A stretch of DNA of 64,000 nt from Pseudomonas nitroreducens TX1 (GTDB lineage Bacteria > Pseudomonadota > Gammaproteobacteria > Pseudomonadales > Pseudomonadaceae). Where the stretch lies: NCBI RefSeq assembly GCF_000313755.1, contig NZ_AMZB01000117.1, positions 55,117-119,116 of the forward strand, in the 5' to 3' direction. Position 1 is the first letter of the stretch; every line of letters starts with the position of its first letter. Positions 49,991-61,400 of the stretch are shown one piece after another. The position numbers and the translations under genes were made by a program. The notes under the pieces are model-generated. The model saw only the letters and a program-made list of their open reading frames with translations. It was not told where the DNA came from and ran no database searches.

Positions 49991-51964
49991 ATGTCCCGTC
50001 TTTCCGCCGCCGTGCTGCTCGCCAGCCTCTGCCCCGGCCTGCTGCTCGCCGCCGAACAACCCAAGCCGCCGTCGTCCTTCACCCAGGCTGCCCAAGAGCA
50101 GGTGCGCCAGTCGCTGCCCTTCAATGACCGCGCCGATTTCGAGCGGGTGGAAAAGGGCCTGATCAAGCGCCCCGACAACCTCGTCATCAAGAACGACGAC
50201 GGCACGGTCGCCTGGCAACTGGGCGGCTACGACTTCCTCAAGGCCGCCAAGGACGTCGCCAGCGTCAACCCAAGCCTGCTGCGCCAGGCCCAGTTGAACC
50301 TCAGCTACGGCCTGTTCAAGGTCACCGACGGCATCTACCAGGTGCGCGGCTACGACCTGGCCAACACCACCTTCATCGAAGGCAAGACCGGCTGGATCGT
50401 CATCGACACCCTGACCACCCCGGCCACCGCCAAGGCCGCCTACGCCCTGGTGAGCCAGGAGCTGGGGCAGAAGCCGATCCGCGCGGTCATCTACAGCCAC
50501 GCCCACATCGACCACTTCGGCGGCGTGAAGGGGCTGGTGAGCCAGGAGCAGGTGGACAAGGGCGAGGTGCAGGTCATCGCGCCCAAGGGCTTCATGGAGG
50601 CGGCGATCAAGGAGAACGTGCTCGCCGGCAACGCCATGCTGCGCCGAGCCACCTACCAGTACGGCACGATGCTGCCGCAGGGGCCGCAAGGGCATGTCGA
50701 CATGGCCATCGGCAAGGCCGTCGCCCACGGCCCGATGAGCCTCATCGCACCGACCAGGACCGTCGATGGCTCGCTGGTGGACATGGACATCGACGGCGTG
50801 CCCTTCACCTTCCAGAACACCCCGGGCACCGAGTCGCCGGCGGAGATGAACGTCTGGCTGCCGCAGCAGAAGGCGCTGCTGATGGCCGAGAACGTCACCG
50901 CCACGCTGCACAACCTCTACACCCTGCGCGGCGCCGAGACCCGCGACCCGCTGGGCTGGAGCAAGTACATCAACGAGGCGCTGCACCGTTTCGGCGACAA
51001 GGCCGAGGTGATGTTCGCCGTGCACAACTGGCCGCGCTGGGGGCACGAGGACATCGTCCGCACCCTGGAGAAGCAGCGCGACATGTACGGCTACCTCAAC
51101 GACCAGACCCTGCACCTGGCCAACAACGGCGTGACCATCAACCAGATCCACGAGCGCCTGAAAGTGCCGCCGGAGCTGGCCAACGAATGGTTCAACCGTG
51201 GCTATCACGGCAGCGTCAGCCACAACGTGCGCGCGGTGGTGAACAAGTACCTGGGTTACTACGACAGCAACCCGGCGACCTTGAACCCACTGGCCCCGGA
51301 GGATTCGGCGGTGAAGTACGTCGAGTTCATGGGCGGCGCCGATCACCTGCTGCAGATGGCCAGGGCATCGTTCGACAAGGGCGAGTACCGCTGGGTGGTG
51401 GAGGTGGTGAACAAGCTGGTCTTCGCCGATCCGGCCAACCAGGCCGCGCGCAACCTGCAGGCCGACGCCCTGGAGCAGCTCGGCTACCAGGCCGAGAACG
51501 CCGGCTGGCGCAACAGCTACCTGACCGCCGCGCAGGAGCTGCGCAACGGCGTGCCCAAGGACCTGCCGTCGATGAAATCGGGCAGCCCCGATGCGCTGGC
51601 GGCGATGGATACCGGCCTGCTGTTCGACTACCTGGGCGTGCGCCTGAATGCGGAGAAGGCCGAGGGCGAGGACTTCGCCATCAACCTGGTGCTGCCGGAC
51701 AAGAACGAGAAATACCTGCTGGAGCTGAAGAATTCGCACCTGAACAACATCAAGGGCGTGCAGAGCGAGAACGCCGGTCAGACCGTGACTATCGACCGTG
51801 CCGACCTCAACCGCCTGATGCTCAAGCAGGTGTCGCCGGTGCGCCTGGTGTTCGAGGGCAAGCTCAAGAGCTCGGGCAACCCGCTGCTGCTGGCCAAGTT
51901 GTTCGGCATGCTGGAGGACTTCAACTTCTGGTTCGACATCGTGACCCCGCCTGAGAAGAGCTGA
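49991..51964 (+). CDS. sdsA1: Zn-dependent alkylsulfatase, SdsA1-like
   Basis: 657 residues with a signal peptide ([15 protein letters not shown]). The metallo-beta-lactamase domain contains [11 protein letters not shown], the [11 protein letters not shown] region and [13 protein letters not shown] central alkyl-SO dimerisation domain (about 390-520) and a C-terminal SCP-like domain follow, the order known for SdsA1. The enzyme hydrolyses sodium dodecyl sulfate and other primary alkyl sulfates to alcohol and sulfate in the periplasm. Length and the sdsB1 neighbour match P. aeruginosa. Confidence 0.94.
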   Translation: MSRLSAAVLLASLCPGLLLAAEQPKPPSSFTQAAQEQVRQSLPFNDRADFERVEKGLIKRPDNLVIKNDDGTVAWQLGGYDFLKAAKDVASVNPSLLRQAQLNLSYGLFKVTDGIYQVRGYDLANTTFIEGKTGWIVIDTLTTPATAKAAYALVSQELGQKPIRAVIYSHAHIDHFGGVKGLVSQEQVDKGEVQVIAPKGFMEAAIKENVLAGNAMLRRATYQYGTMLPQGPQGHVDMAIGKAVAHGPMSLIAPTRTVDGSLVDMDIDGVPFTFQNTPGTESPAEMNVWLPQQKALLMAENVTATLHNLYTLRGAETRDPLGWSKYINEALHRFGDKAEVMFAVHNWPRWGHEDIVRTLEKQRDMYGYLNDQTLHLANNGVTINQIHERLKVPPELANEWFNRGYHGSVSHNVRAVVNKYLGYYDSNPATLNPLAPEDSAVKYVEFMGGADHLLQMARASFDKGEYRWVVEVVNKLVFADPANQAARNLQADALEQLGYQAENAGWRNSYLTAAQELRNGVPKDLPSMKSGSPDALAAMDTGLLFDYLGVRLNAEKAEGEDFAINLVLPDKNEKYLLELKNSHLNNIKGVQSENAGQTVTIDRADLNRLMLKQVSPVRLVFEGKLKSSGNPLLLAKLFGMLEDFNFWFDIVTPPEKS

Positions 51965-52105
51965 TCCCGCTCACGCTCGCGTCACCCGGTGATGGCACAA
52001 TGCAGTGATTGCATTGTGCCATTGTTTTTTTCCCGGCCAGTCTGCACCATGCCACCCCTGCGCCCGCAGCTGGTTGTTGGCGCTCGCAGTCGAGTCGTCG
52101 CGATC

Positions 52106-52810
52106 ATGCTCAGCCGTTGTACCAGGATGCTGCGTCGTTGCTGGCCGGGGCCGTTGGCCCTGGTGCTGGCGGCTTCGCTCGGCGTCCTGGCGGGGGCGCA
52201 GCAGGCCGAGTGGGACTTCAAGCTGATCAGCCAGCAATCCACACGCCTTTATGGGCCGCTGGGCGACGGCCAGGTGCGCATCGATGCCTGGCAGAAGCTG
52301 CTCGCGCAGCAGGCCTCCACCAGCGAGCGCGACCAGCTGCAGGCGGTCAACCGCTTCTTCAACGACCAGCTGCGTTTCACCGACGACCTGAGTCTCTGGC
52401 ACGAAGTGGACTACTGGGCGACGCCGGTGGAGGCCTTGCTCAAGGGCGCCGGCGATTGCGAGGATTTCGCCATCGCCAAGTACATCAGCCTGCGCCACCT
52501 CGGGGTGCCGGCGCAGAAGCTGCGCATTACCTACGTCAAGGCACTGCGCCTGAACCAGGCGCACATGGTGCTTACGTATTACCCACGGCCCGACGCCGTG
52601 CCGCTGGTGCTGGACAACCTGATCGGCAGCATCCTGCCGGCCAGCCAGCGCAGCGACCTGCAGCCGGTCTACGCCTTCAATGGCGAGGGCCTCTGGCTTG
52701 CCGGCAACGGTGCCGGCGGCGGCAAGCAGGTGGGCGACAGCAAGCGGCTGTCGCGCTGGCAGGACCTCTTGAAGAAGATGAAGGCCGAAGGCTTTCCCGA
52801 GAACGAATAG
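52106..52810 (+). CDS. lapG: LapG-type periplasmic cysteine protease
   Basis: About 234 residues. The transglutaminase-like domain contains the catalytic triad: Cys in GAGDCEDFAIAKY, His in LNQAHMVLTYY and Asp in VPLVLDNLIGS. LapG cuts large adhesins behind their N-terminal retention module, releasing them from the cell when cyclic di-GMP is low. The N-terminus is uncertain: ATGs at 52049, 52106 and 52127 are in frame, and a signal peptide (PLALVLAASLGVLAGAQQA) follows the last. It is 48 bases upstream of lapD, the receptor that inhibits it. Confidence 0.92.
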   Translation: MLSRCTRMLRRCWPGPLALVLAASLGVLAGAQQAEWDFKLISQQSTRLYGPLGDGQVRIDAWQKLLAQQASTSERDQLQAVNRFFNDQLRFTDDLSLWHEVDYWATPVEALLKGAGDCEDFAIAKYISLRHLGVPAQKLRITYVKALRLNQAHMVLTYYPRPDAVPLVLDNLIGSILPASQRSDLQPVYAFNGEGLWLAGNGAGGGKQVGDSKRLSRWQDLLKKMKAEGFPENE

Positions 52811-52858
52811 CTCCTCTGACTGAGGCGAATAGCTCCATCGACGGAGCCTGGAGACACG

Positions 52859-54802
52859 ATGTCCCTGTTCAAACAGTTGTTGATCGCCATCTGCCTGTTC
52901 CTGGTGGTCGCCTTCAGCGGCAGCTTCATGGTCGGCCTGGAAAGCTCGCGCGAGCAGTATGGCAACCAGCTGCGCTCCCATGCCCAGGATGCCGCCACCG
53001 CCCTTGGCCTGTCGCTGACGCCGAACATCGACGACCCGGCGATGGTCGAGCTGATGGTCAGCTCGATCTTCGACAGCGGCTACTTCGAGAGCATCCGGGT
53101 GATCGACCTGTCGACCAACAAGGTGATCGTCGAGCGCACCGGCGTGCCCGATGCGGTGGCGGCCAAGGTGCCACAGTGGTTCATCTCGCTGATCGACCTG
53201 CACTCGGCCGGCGGCGACGCCATCGTCAGCCGCGGCTGGACCCAGGCGGCGCGGGTCGAGGTGCTCAGCCACCCGATGTTCGCCATCGCCAAGCTCTGGC
53301 AGAGCGCGCTGGGCAGCCTGCTCTGGCTGGTGCTGTGCGGCATCGCCAGCGCCGTGCTCGGCGCCATCCTGCTGCGCCGCCAGCTCAGGCCGCTGGACTA
53401 CATGGTGGAGCAGTCCCATGCCATCGCCCGCCGCGAGTTCCTCAGCCTGCCGGAACTGCCGCGTACACCCGAGCTGCGCCGCGTGGTGCTGGCGATGAAC
53501 CAGATGGTGGAGAAGCTCAAGGCGCTGTTCCAGGAGCAGGCGCAGCGCAGCGAACGCCTGCGCGACGAGGCCTACCAGGACAGCCTGACCGGGTTGGGCA
53601 ACCGGCGCTTCTTCGACATGCAGCTGAACAACCGGCTGAGCGCCGAGGACCGGGTCAGCAGCGGCGTGTTGCTGGTCCTGCGGGTGAATGATCTCGCCGG
53701 ACTGAACCAGCGCCTGGGCGGCCAGCGCGTCGACCAGCTGCTCAAGGCCGTGGCCGACCAACTGCGCCTGGCTGCACAAGGGCTGGGCGCTGGCCTGACC
53801 CTGGCGCGCAGCCGTGGCGGCGAGTTCGTCATGCTGGCGCCCGGGCTGATGCCCGAGGACGCGCCGGCCCTGGCGATGCGCCTGGAAGCCATGCTCGCTG
53901 CGCTGGTCACCACCGGTGCCAGCGACGTCAGTCCGGTGGCCTGCCTGGGACTGGTGCCCTTCGTTTCCGGCGAGTCCGCCCAGGTGCTGTTGCAGCGCGC
54001 GGACGAGGCGCTGGTGCAGGCCGAGCGGCAGAACGACAGTTGCTGGGCCTTCCTCCAGGGCGGCGCGAAGCCCGTCGCCGAGGAGCGCCACAGCTGGCAC
54101 CAGTTGCTGGACGAGGCGCTGGTGCACAAGCGCTTCCAGCTGCACTTCCAGGCAGTGGTGTCCTGTGCCGATCCGCAGGTGGTGCTGCATTACAAGGTGC
54201 TTTCGCGCCTGCCGGACGGGCAGGGCGGCAGCATCGCCGCCGGGCGCTTCCTGCCCTGGCTGGACCGCTTCGGCTGGACCGCGCGGCTGGACCTGCTGAT
54301 GCTGGAAAGCGTGCTGGCGGACATGGCCAGGCACAACCGACCACTGGCGCTGAACCTGTCCGCCGCGTTGCTGCGGGATGAATGGGCGACCACCCGCGTG
54401 TTCGACCTGCTGCGCCAGCACCCGCAATTCGCCGGGCGCCTGACCCTGGAGCTGGAAGAAGACCAGTTGCCGGCGCAACCGGTGCTCGAAGCCCTGACCC
54501 GCCGCCTCGGCGAGCTGGGCTATCGCCTGAGCCTGCAGCACTTCGGCGGGCGCTTCAGCATGATCGGCAACCTGGCGCGGCTGGGGCTGGCGTACCTCAA
54601 GGTGGATGGCAGCCATATCCGCCATATCGACCAGGAGAACGACAAGCGCCTGTTCATCGAGGCGATGCAGCGCGCAGCGCACAGCATCGACCTGCCGCTG
54701 ATCGCCGAACGCGTGGAGACGGCCGGGGAGTTCCGGGTGCTGAAGGAGATGGGCATCCAGGGCGTGCAGGGGCAGCTGTTCGGTGGGCCGGCGCCGTGGT
54801 GA
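52859..54802 (+). CDS. lapD: LapD cyclic di-GMP receptor (degenerate GGDEF-EAL)
   Basis: 647 residues. TM1 is about 6-26, a periplasmic LapD_MoxY domain spans about 27-150, TM2 is about 150-172 (LLWLVLCGIASAVLGAILL), followed by HAMP. The GGDEF domain is degenerate (SRGGEF, about 318-323) and the EAL domain (about 410-647) lacks the EAL motif (KVLSRLPDG), so it binds rather than makes or cuts cyclic di-GMP. When bound, its periplasmic domain holds LapG. Co-transcribed with lapG and near the target adhesin. Confidence 0.94.
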   Translation: MSLFKQLLIAICLFLVVAFSGSFMVGLESSREQYGNQLRSHAQDAATALGLSLTPNIDDPAMVELMVSSIFDSGYFESIRVIDLSTNKVIVERTGVPDAVAAKVPQWFISLIDLHSAGGDAIVSRGWTQAARVEVLSHPMFAIAKLWQSALGSLLWLVLCGIASAVLGAILLRRQLRPLDYMVEQSHAIARREFLSLPELPRTPELRRVVLAMNQMVEKLKALFQEQAQRSERLRDEAYQDSLTGLGNRRFFDMQLNNRLSAEDRVSSGVLLVLRVNDLAGLNQRLGGQRVDQLLKAVADQLRLAAQGLGAGLTLARSRGGEFVMLAPGLMPEDAPALAMRLEAMLAALVTTGASDVSPVACLGLVPFVSGESAQVLLQRADEALVQAERQNDSCWAFLQGGAKPVAEERHSWHQLLDEALVHKRFQLHFQAVVSCADPQVVLHYKVLSRLPDGQGGSIAAGRFLPWLDRFGWTARLDLLMLESVLADMARHNRPLALNLSAALLRDEWATTRVFDLLRQHPQFAGRLTLELEEDQLPAQPVLEALTRRLGELGYRLSLQHFGGRFSMIGNLARLGLAYLKVDGSHIRHIDQENDKRLFIEAMQRAAHSIDLPLIAERVETAGEFRVLKEMGIQGVQGQLFGGPAPW

Positions 54803-54897
54803 TGGGTGTTCGCGCCTGTGACGCCGGCCTTGCCGTCGGTTCGCGGGCATAGCCCGCTCCTACAGGGCGACTCCTGCAATTTCATTCACGTAGGGGC

Positions 54898-54973
54898 GTA
54901 GGGCGCATAACGCGCCAGCGTTATCCGCCGTCGTGGCATCGGCGGATAACCCGTTCCGGGTTATGCGCCCTAC
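54898..54973. repeat. REP-like nested inverted repeat, family 3
   Basis: GTAGGGCGCATAAC (54898-54911) and its reverse complement (54960-54973) enclose a second pair, CGTTATCCGCCG and CGGCGGATAAC. A worn family-1 copy (GTTCGCGGGCATAGCCCGC) stands just before at about 54839. The 54803-55006 gap holds no gene. Confidence 0.85.
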
Positions 54974-55006
54974 AGGGAAACATTTGCCGGAAGAGAAAAA
55001 CGGGGC

Positions 55007-55336
55007 TCAGATCAGTCCCGTTTCCTCGTCGTCGTTGATCAGCCGGGTCAGACCGCCCAGGGCTTCCCGCGCCTGGGTGCGGTTGAGCAGCTTCGAGCGG
55101 GCCGCCGGCGGCAGGTCGGTGATACGGATCACGCCCTTGCTGATCAGCACCGAGATCAAGTCCTCCAGTACCCGGATCATGTCCAGGTCGCTCTGCTTGA
55201 GCTGCAGCAGGCTGCTTTCGGCCGCCCAGGCCTGGATGTCCGGATGGTCCGCCGGCAAGGTACCGGTGGCGCCTTCGAACTCGACGTCCTCGACGCGTGC
55301 GACTTTTCCCTCGGCGTTGCGCTGGATGTACAGCAT
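55007..55336 (-). CDS. Small acidic protein, 'tryptophan synthase subunit beta-like' family
   Basis: 109 residues beginning MLYIQRNAEGKVARVEDVEF and ending NDDEETGLI. Soluble, no signal peptide. Pseudomonas annotation calls this family tryptophan-synthase-beta-like, but there is no PLP lysine or catalytic motif, so it is not an enzyme of tryptophan synthesis. It sits between lapD and the giant adhesin and is transcribed in the same direction as the adhesin. A strong ribosome-binding site (GGGACGGG) precedes 55336. Function unknown. Confidence 0.75.
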   Translation of the reverse strand: MLYIQRNAEGKVARVEDVEFEGATGTLPADHPDIQAWAAESSLLQLKQSDLDMIRVLEDLISVLISKGVIRITDLPPAARSKLLNRTQAREALGGLTRLINDDEETGLI

Positions 55337-55370
55337 CGACCCGTCCCCATGTCTCTTGATGTGAAGGAAC

Positions 55371-55407
55371 GACAGCGGGACCACCCCGAAGGGCGGCCCC
55401 GCTGTCG
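55371..55407 (-). terminator. Stem-loop after the adhesin gene
   Basis: GACAGCGGG(A)CCACCC and GGGCGG(C)CCCGCTGTC pair around CGAA, 46 bases beyond the adhesin stop and ahead of the small TrpB-like-named gene. The T-run on the minus strand is poor, so it is a probable rather than certain terminator. Confidence 0.55.
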
Positions 55408-55452
55408 CCGTGTCAGAGCCTGACCGTTTGGAAGCCTGGCGGCAACCGCGGA

Positions 55453-58400
55453 TCAATGATGCTCAGTCTTGACCACCGGGTCGGAACCCGCCACCAGCTT
55501 GTTGACGATCTCGGTGGAGGTCGAGCCGTAGCTGGAGAGGTCGACGCCGCTCAGCTTGATGGTCACGTCCGCGGCACCGCCACTGTTGATCTGCCCGGTG
55601 GTGCTCACCTGCAAGGTCGAGGTCGCGGTGTCCACCTTCAGGTAGCTGAGGATGTCGTTGTGCGCGGTCTCCGGCAGCAGGTCGCTGATATCGATGCGGT
55701 CACCTTCACCGGCCTTGAAGTCGGTGATGGTCGCGCTGCCGGTATCCCCCGCACGCCACAGGAAGGTATCGGCACCCGAGCCGCCGGTGAGGGTATCGCT
55801 GCCCTTGCCGCCGATCAGGATGTCGTCACCTGCGCCTCCATTGAGGATGTCGTTGCCCTCGTTGCCGACCAGCAGGTCGTTGCCGGCGTCGCCGTTGAGC
55901 GTGTCGTTGCCTGCACCGCCATACAGCGAGTCGTTGCCGTTGCCACCGTTGAGGGTGTCGTTGCCGGTGCCACCGTAGATGATGTCGTGGCCGTTGCCGC
56001 CGCTGAGGTTGTCGTTGCCATCCAGGCCGTGCAGCAGGTCGTTGTTGCCGGTGGCGGTGGTGCTGGTGGTGGTGGCGACAGTGACGGCGAGCGTGCCGGT
56101 GCTGCTGGCGGTGCTGCCGTTGGACTCGGTGGCGGTGGCGGTGACATTCAGGTTCAGGGTGCCGCTGTAGTTCACCGCGGTGAGCAGCTGCAGGTCGTGC
56201 AGTTGCGCCTCGGTGAAGGTCCAGGTGTCGGCGCCGGTCTTGGTCCCCGCCGTGAATGCTGCATCGGTCGGCACACCGCTGATCTTCACGCTCAGGCTCT
56301 CGGAGCCATCGGTGTCGGTCAGGCCGGTGGTCAGGGCGATGTCGACGGCCGAGCCGTAGGTCTTGCCGCCGAAGGTCACGGTGGTGTTGCTGATGGCCAG
56401 ACTGGAGTCCTTGCCATTGTCACCACCGTTGAGCACCAGCCAGTCGAAGTGGTAGTTGCCGCTCTGGGTCGCAGTGAAGCTCTGGATGCCGTTGCCGTTC
56501 ACGCTGGCGCCCAGCTGTTCCGAGGAGGTCACCTGGATGACCTGCCTGGCGCCAGTGGGGTCGGTGATGACCAGGGCAACGATGTCGTTGAAGCCGTCCT
56601 GGATTTCGCTGACGCTGTTCTCGCCGTTGGTGAAGGCCCAGGTGAAGTTGATCTTGCTGCCCGCGGTGAGGCTGTAGTCCGAGCTGGTCAGCGCGCCGTC
56701 GATCACCGTGACGTTGCCCGGATCGTTCAGCGCGCCCTTGGGTGGGTCGATGCCGTTGAGGGCGTTGTTGGACAGGCCGGTCTCCTGCTCCAGCACGGCG
56801 CGGGTGATTTCCTGGGTGGTGCTGATGGTCACCGCGCCGGGGTTGAGCTGGAAGATGCTGCCGCTGACCAGCAGCGGCGCATCGGCCACCGGGCTGACGC
56901 TGACGGCGACGGTGCTGGTGGCGGTGCCGCCATGGCCGTCGCTGACGGTGTAGCTGATGGTGTCGTTGCCGCTGAAGTTGGACTTCGGCGTGTAGGTCAG
57001 GGTGCCGTCGGCGTTGATCACAACGGTGCCGTTGCTGGCGGTGGCGCTGCTGACGCTCAGGCTGTCGCCGTCCACGTCCTTGTCGTTGGCCAGCACGTCG
57101 ATCTTCACCGCCGTGTCTTCCTTGGTGGCAGCGGTATCGGCCACCAGGGTCGGCGCATCGTTGACGGCGGTGATGCCGACGGTGACGGTCGCGGTGCTGG
57201 TGCCGCCGTGGCCGTCGCTGATGGTGTAGGTGAAGCTGCCGGTGCCGTTGACGTCCTTGTTCGGGGTGAACACGACGTTGCCGTTGATTAGCGCGACCGT
57301 ACCGTTGACCGCGTTCTGCACGCTGAGGATCGACAGGGAGTCACCGTCCACGTCGCTGTCGTTGCCCAGCAGGGTCTGCGGGGCGATGGTCAGCGCGGTG
57401 TCCTCGTTGGTCACCAGCTCGCCCACGGCATGGGTCAGCGCGGTGCCGCCGACGGTGGCGTAGGTGCCGCCCTGCGGACGCATTTCCACCTGCAGCTGTG
57501 CCTGGCCACCTTGATCCCAGTAGATGATCTCGATGGTGTGGTTGCCGCTCTGGGCGATGTTGAACACCGCCGACTCGCGGCCGGTGGGGCTCTGGATCGC
57601 GTCGTACTTGAAGACTTCGACACCGTCGATCTTGATGCTGAAGCCATCGTCGGCGTTGACCCGCAGCTGGTAGTTGCCAGCGTTGAGGCTGATCGCGCCA
57701 GTCAGCTGGATGATCGCATCGGAGGTGTTCGCCGGATCGGTATTGAGCGAGCCGGCGTCGTTGCCGAGGAACTTCTGCAGGTTGCCGTCGCCGCCCAGGT
57801 CACCGTTGCTGAGGTTGTAGTTCAGGCTGGTGGCGGTAAAGGTGGCGGCGGCAGCCTTGCCGGCGATGAACGCGGCGACCTGGCTGAGGCTGGTCAGGTT
57901 GGCGCCGTCGGGGCCTTCGCGGTAGCCCCAGTAATTGCCCTTGAGGCCAGCGAGGGTGAAGGTGTCGTTCACCGCAATCGGGTTGTCGTTCACCGGGGTG
58001 ACGTTGAGGGTGATCTTGTTCGGCGTGGCGTCGAAGGCACCGGCGCTGTCCTTCACCGAGAAGGTGAAGTTGGCGTAGATGGTGCCGTTGGCGTTGGCCG
58101 CCGGGGTGAAGACCAGTTTGCTCAGGTCGGCGGCGTCAATCACCTGTCCGGCGGTCACGGCGGTGCCGTTGAACTTCAGCGAGCCGTTGGTCGGCAGGCT
58201 GTCGATGCGCACGGCGCTGAGGGTGTCGCCGGCGTCCACGTCGCTGAAGCCGAAGTCGGCGGCGCTGAAGCTGCGGCTGCTGTCTTCGTTCAGGGTGACG
58301 GTGTTGTCGGCGCCGTTGGGCGCGTCGTTCACCGGGGTGACGGTGACGTTGATGGTCTGCTCGGTGATGCCGCCTTTGCCGTCGTTGGCCAGCACGGTGA

Positions 58401-61400
58401 AGCTGTCAGTGCCGTTGTAGTTGGCCGCCGGGGTGTAGGTGTAGCTGCCGTTGGCGTTGACCACCACGGTGCCGTGGGCGGCGCCGCCGTTGGCCTTGAG
58501 CGAGAAGGTGACGCTGTCGTTGTCGACGTCGGTGGCCGTGAGCTGGCCGGTCTTGGCGGTGTCTTCGGCGGTGCTCAGGGTGGCGCCGCTGGTGAACACC
58601 GGCGCGTCGTTCACCGGGGTGATGGTGAGGTTGACGGTCTGGTCCACCACGCCGCCGTGGCCGTCGTTGACGGTGACGACGAAGCTGTCGCCGCCGTTGT
58701 AGTCCTTGCTCGGCGTGTAGGTGTAGTTGCCGGCGGCGTCGACCACGATGCTGCCGTGGGCCGGGCCGGTTTTCAGGCTGTAGGTGAGTGTGTCGCCGTC
58801 GACGTCGGTGGCGCTGACCTTGCCGGTGAGCGCGGTGTCTTCGGCGGTGGTGGTGTTGCTCGGCGCGTTGAACACCGGCAAATCGTTGACCGCAGTGACG
58901 GTGATGCTCACCACGGAGTCGACGGTGCCGCCGTGGCCGTCGCTGACGGTGACGGTGAAGCTGTCGCTGCCGTTGTAGTTGGCCGCCGGGGTGTAGGTGT
59001 AGTCACCGGTGGCGGCGTTGAGAACCAGGGTGCCGTGGGTGACGCCGCTCTTCACGGCGTAGCTGAGCGTGTCGCCATCGACGTCGCTGGCGACGATCTT
59101 GCCGGTCAGCGGGGTGTCTTCGGCGACGGACTTGGTCTGGTTGGCGGTGGTCGGCGCGTCGTTCACCGGGGTAACGGTAAGGCTGACGGCCTGGTCGACC
59201 ACCCCGCCGTTGCCGTCGTCGACGGTCACGGTGAAGCTGTCGGGGCCGTTGTAGTTGGCGTCCGGGGTGTAGGTGTAGTGACCGTCGGCCTGCAGCGTCA
59301 GGGTGCCGTGCGCGGGGCCGGTCTTGAGGCTGTAGGTGAGCGAATCGCCATCCACGTCGCTGGCATGGACCGCGCTGACCAGCGTGGTGTCCTCGGCCGT
59401 GGTGGTGTTGCTCGGCGCGTCGAACACCGGCAGGTCATTCACCGGGGTGACGGTGATGGTGACCGTGGAATAGGTCACGCCGCCCTTGCCGTCGCTGATG
59501 GCGATGGAGAAGGAATCCGGACCGTTGTAGTTGGCGAGAGGCTTGTAGAAATACTCGCCGGTCTGGGTGTTGAGCGATAGCGAGCCATGCTGCGCAACGG
59601 TCTTGAAGGAATAGGTGAGCGCATCGCCGTCCACATCGCTGGCGACGATCTTGCCACTCAGCGAGGCGTCTTCGGCGATGGTCTTCTGCTGGTCGCTGGT
59701 GGTCGGCGCATCGTTCACCGGCTTGATGCCGACGCTGACGACCTGTTCCACGCTGCCGCCGTGGCCATCGCTGACCACCACGGTGAAGCTGTCGCTGCCG
59801 TTGTAGTTGGCCGCCGGCGTGTAGGTGTAGTGGCCGTCGGTGCCGAAGGTGACGCTGCCATTGGCCGGGCCGCTGCCGTTCTTCACGGCGTAGCTCAGGG
59901 TGTCGCCGTCGACGTCGCTGGCGTGGATCTGGCCGCTGACCGGGGTGTCCTCGTCGGTACTGAGGTTCTGCGCGCCGCTCACGGTCGGCGCGTCGTTCAC
60001 CGGGTTGACGGTGACGGTCAGGTCGAGGGTGCGGGTGGCCGCATCCTGGTTGCTGCTTTCGGTCGCGGTGGCGGTGACTTCCAGCTTGATGGTGCCGTTG
60101 AAGTCCTGCGGCGGGGTCAGCGTCAGGGTCTGCAGGTTCCAGCCGGTGAGGGTGACGCTGTCGTGGCTGGCGTCGGCGGTGAAGCTGTGGGTGCCGTCGC
60201 TGAGGATGGCGCCGACCGGGATCTTGCCGATGCTGACGGCCAGGCTCTCCGAGCCATCGGTATCGACCAGCGCGGCATGGATCTTCGACAGGGCGATGGC
60301 GCTGTCTTCGTTGCCCTGGTTGAGCGTGGCGGCGGTGTAGTAGCCCTGGCCGTTGCTCAGGTGCGCGGTGAGGTTTTCGCCACCGGCGGTCAGTTCACCG
60401 GCGTTGTGGTAGACCAGCGCGCTGCCGGTGCCCAGCAGGGTCGGCGTGCTGCCGTTGTCGGAGATCTTCAGGTCGAAGTTGCCCGGACCGTTCTGGTTGT
60501 GCTGGTAGAGGGCCAGGGTGTAGTAGCCGCTCTCGGTCGGGGTGAAGGTGCCGCTGTACTGGCCGCTGCTGCCGCCCCAGGTGGCCTGGGCGACGTTGCT
60601 GCCGCCGATGACCAGGCGCACGCTGTCGTCACCGGTGCCGCTGAAGGTGTAGGTGTGGCCGGCTTCGAGGAAGATCAGGCCGCTGACCTTGCTGGCGGTG
60701 CCGGCCGGGACGTCGCCGTCCTTCGCGGTAGTGATCGATTCGCTGGTCGCCGGGGTGCCGGCGGCGTCGATCTTGCTCTGCAGGTCGTTGGGGTTCGCGC
60801 CGCTGCCGCCGCCGCTCAGGGCCAGGCCGGTCCAGGTTTCCAGGGTCAGGCCGGTGGAACTCAGGTGGCTGTCCAGGGACAGGTTGGGCTGGTCGGCGAT
60901 GGCAGCGATGCTGACGGCGACAGTGGCAGTGGAGGTGCCGCCGTGGCCATCGCTGATGCTGTAGGTGATGGTGTCGTTGCCGCTGTAGTTGGCCTTGGGC
61001 GTGTAGCTCAGGGTGCCGTCCTGGTTGATCACCACGGTGCCGTTGCCGGCGCTGGCGCTGGTGACGATCAGGCTGTCGCCGTCCGGGTCGGTGTCGTTGC
61101 CCAGCACGTTGATCTTCAGCGTGGTGTCTTCTTCGGCCTGGGCGCTGTCGGCCACGGCGGTCGGGCCATCGTTGGCGCCGGTGACGATGAGTTTCAGCAC
61201 GCCGTCATCGCTGGCCTGGTGCTCGTCGCTGACGCTGTACTTGACCTCGATCTCCAGGGTCTGGCCGGCCTTCAGCGACTGGTAGGCTGCGTTGCTGCCA
61301 TCGAAGGTCCAGCTGCCATCGGCGCTGAGCACGAAGCCGGCCGGGGCGTTGCCGACCACGGCGTACTGCAGCTGGGCGCCATCATCCACGTCGGTGGCGT

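Noticed and set aside
54898..54973. Nested inverted repeat considered as a small RNA gene
   Set aside because: No promoter or terminator features; the palindromic structure is better explained as a REP-like element.
55007..55336. Assignment as tryptophan synthase beta subunit
   Set aside because: Only 109 residues, no PLP lysine and no TrpB motifs; the name is only an inherited annotation.
55456..60964. Long + strand open frames opposite the adhesin
   Set aside because: They are antisense shadows of the GC-rich repetitive adhesin gene, with no start signals and a repetitive Val/Gly/Ala composition.
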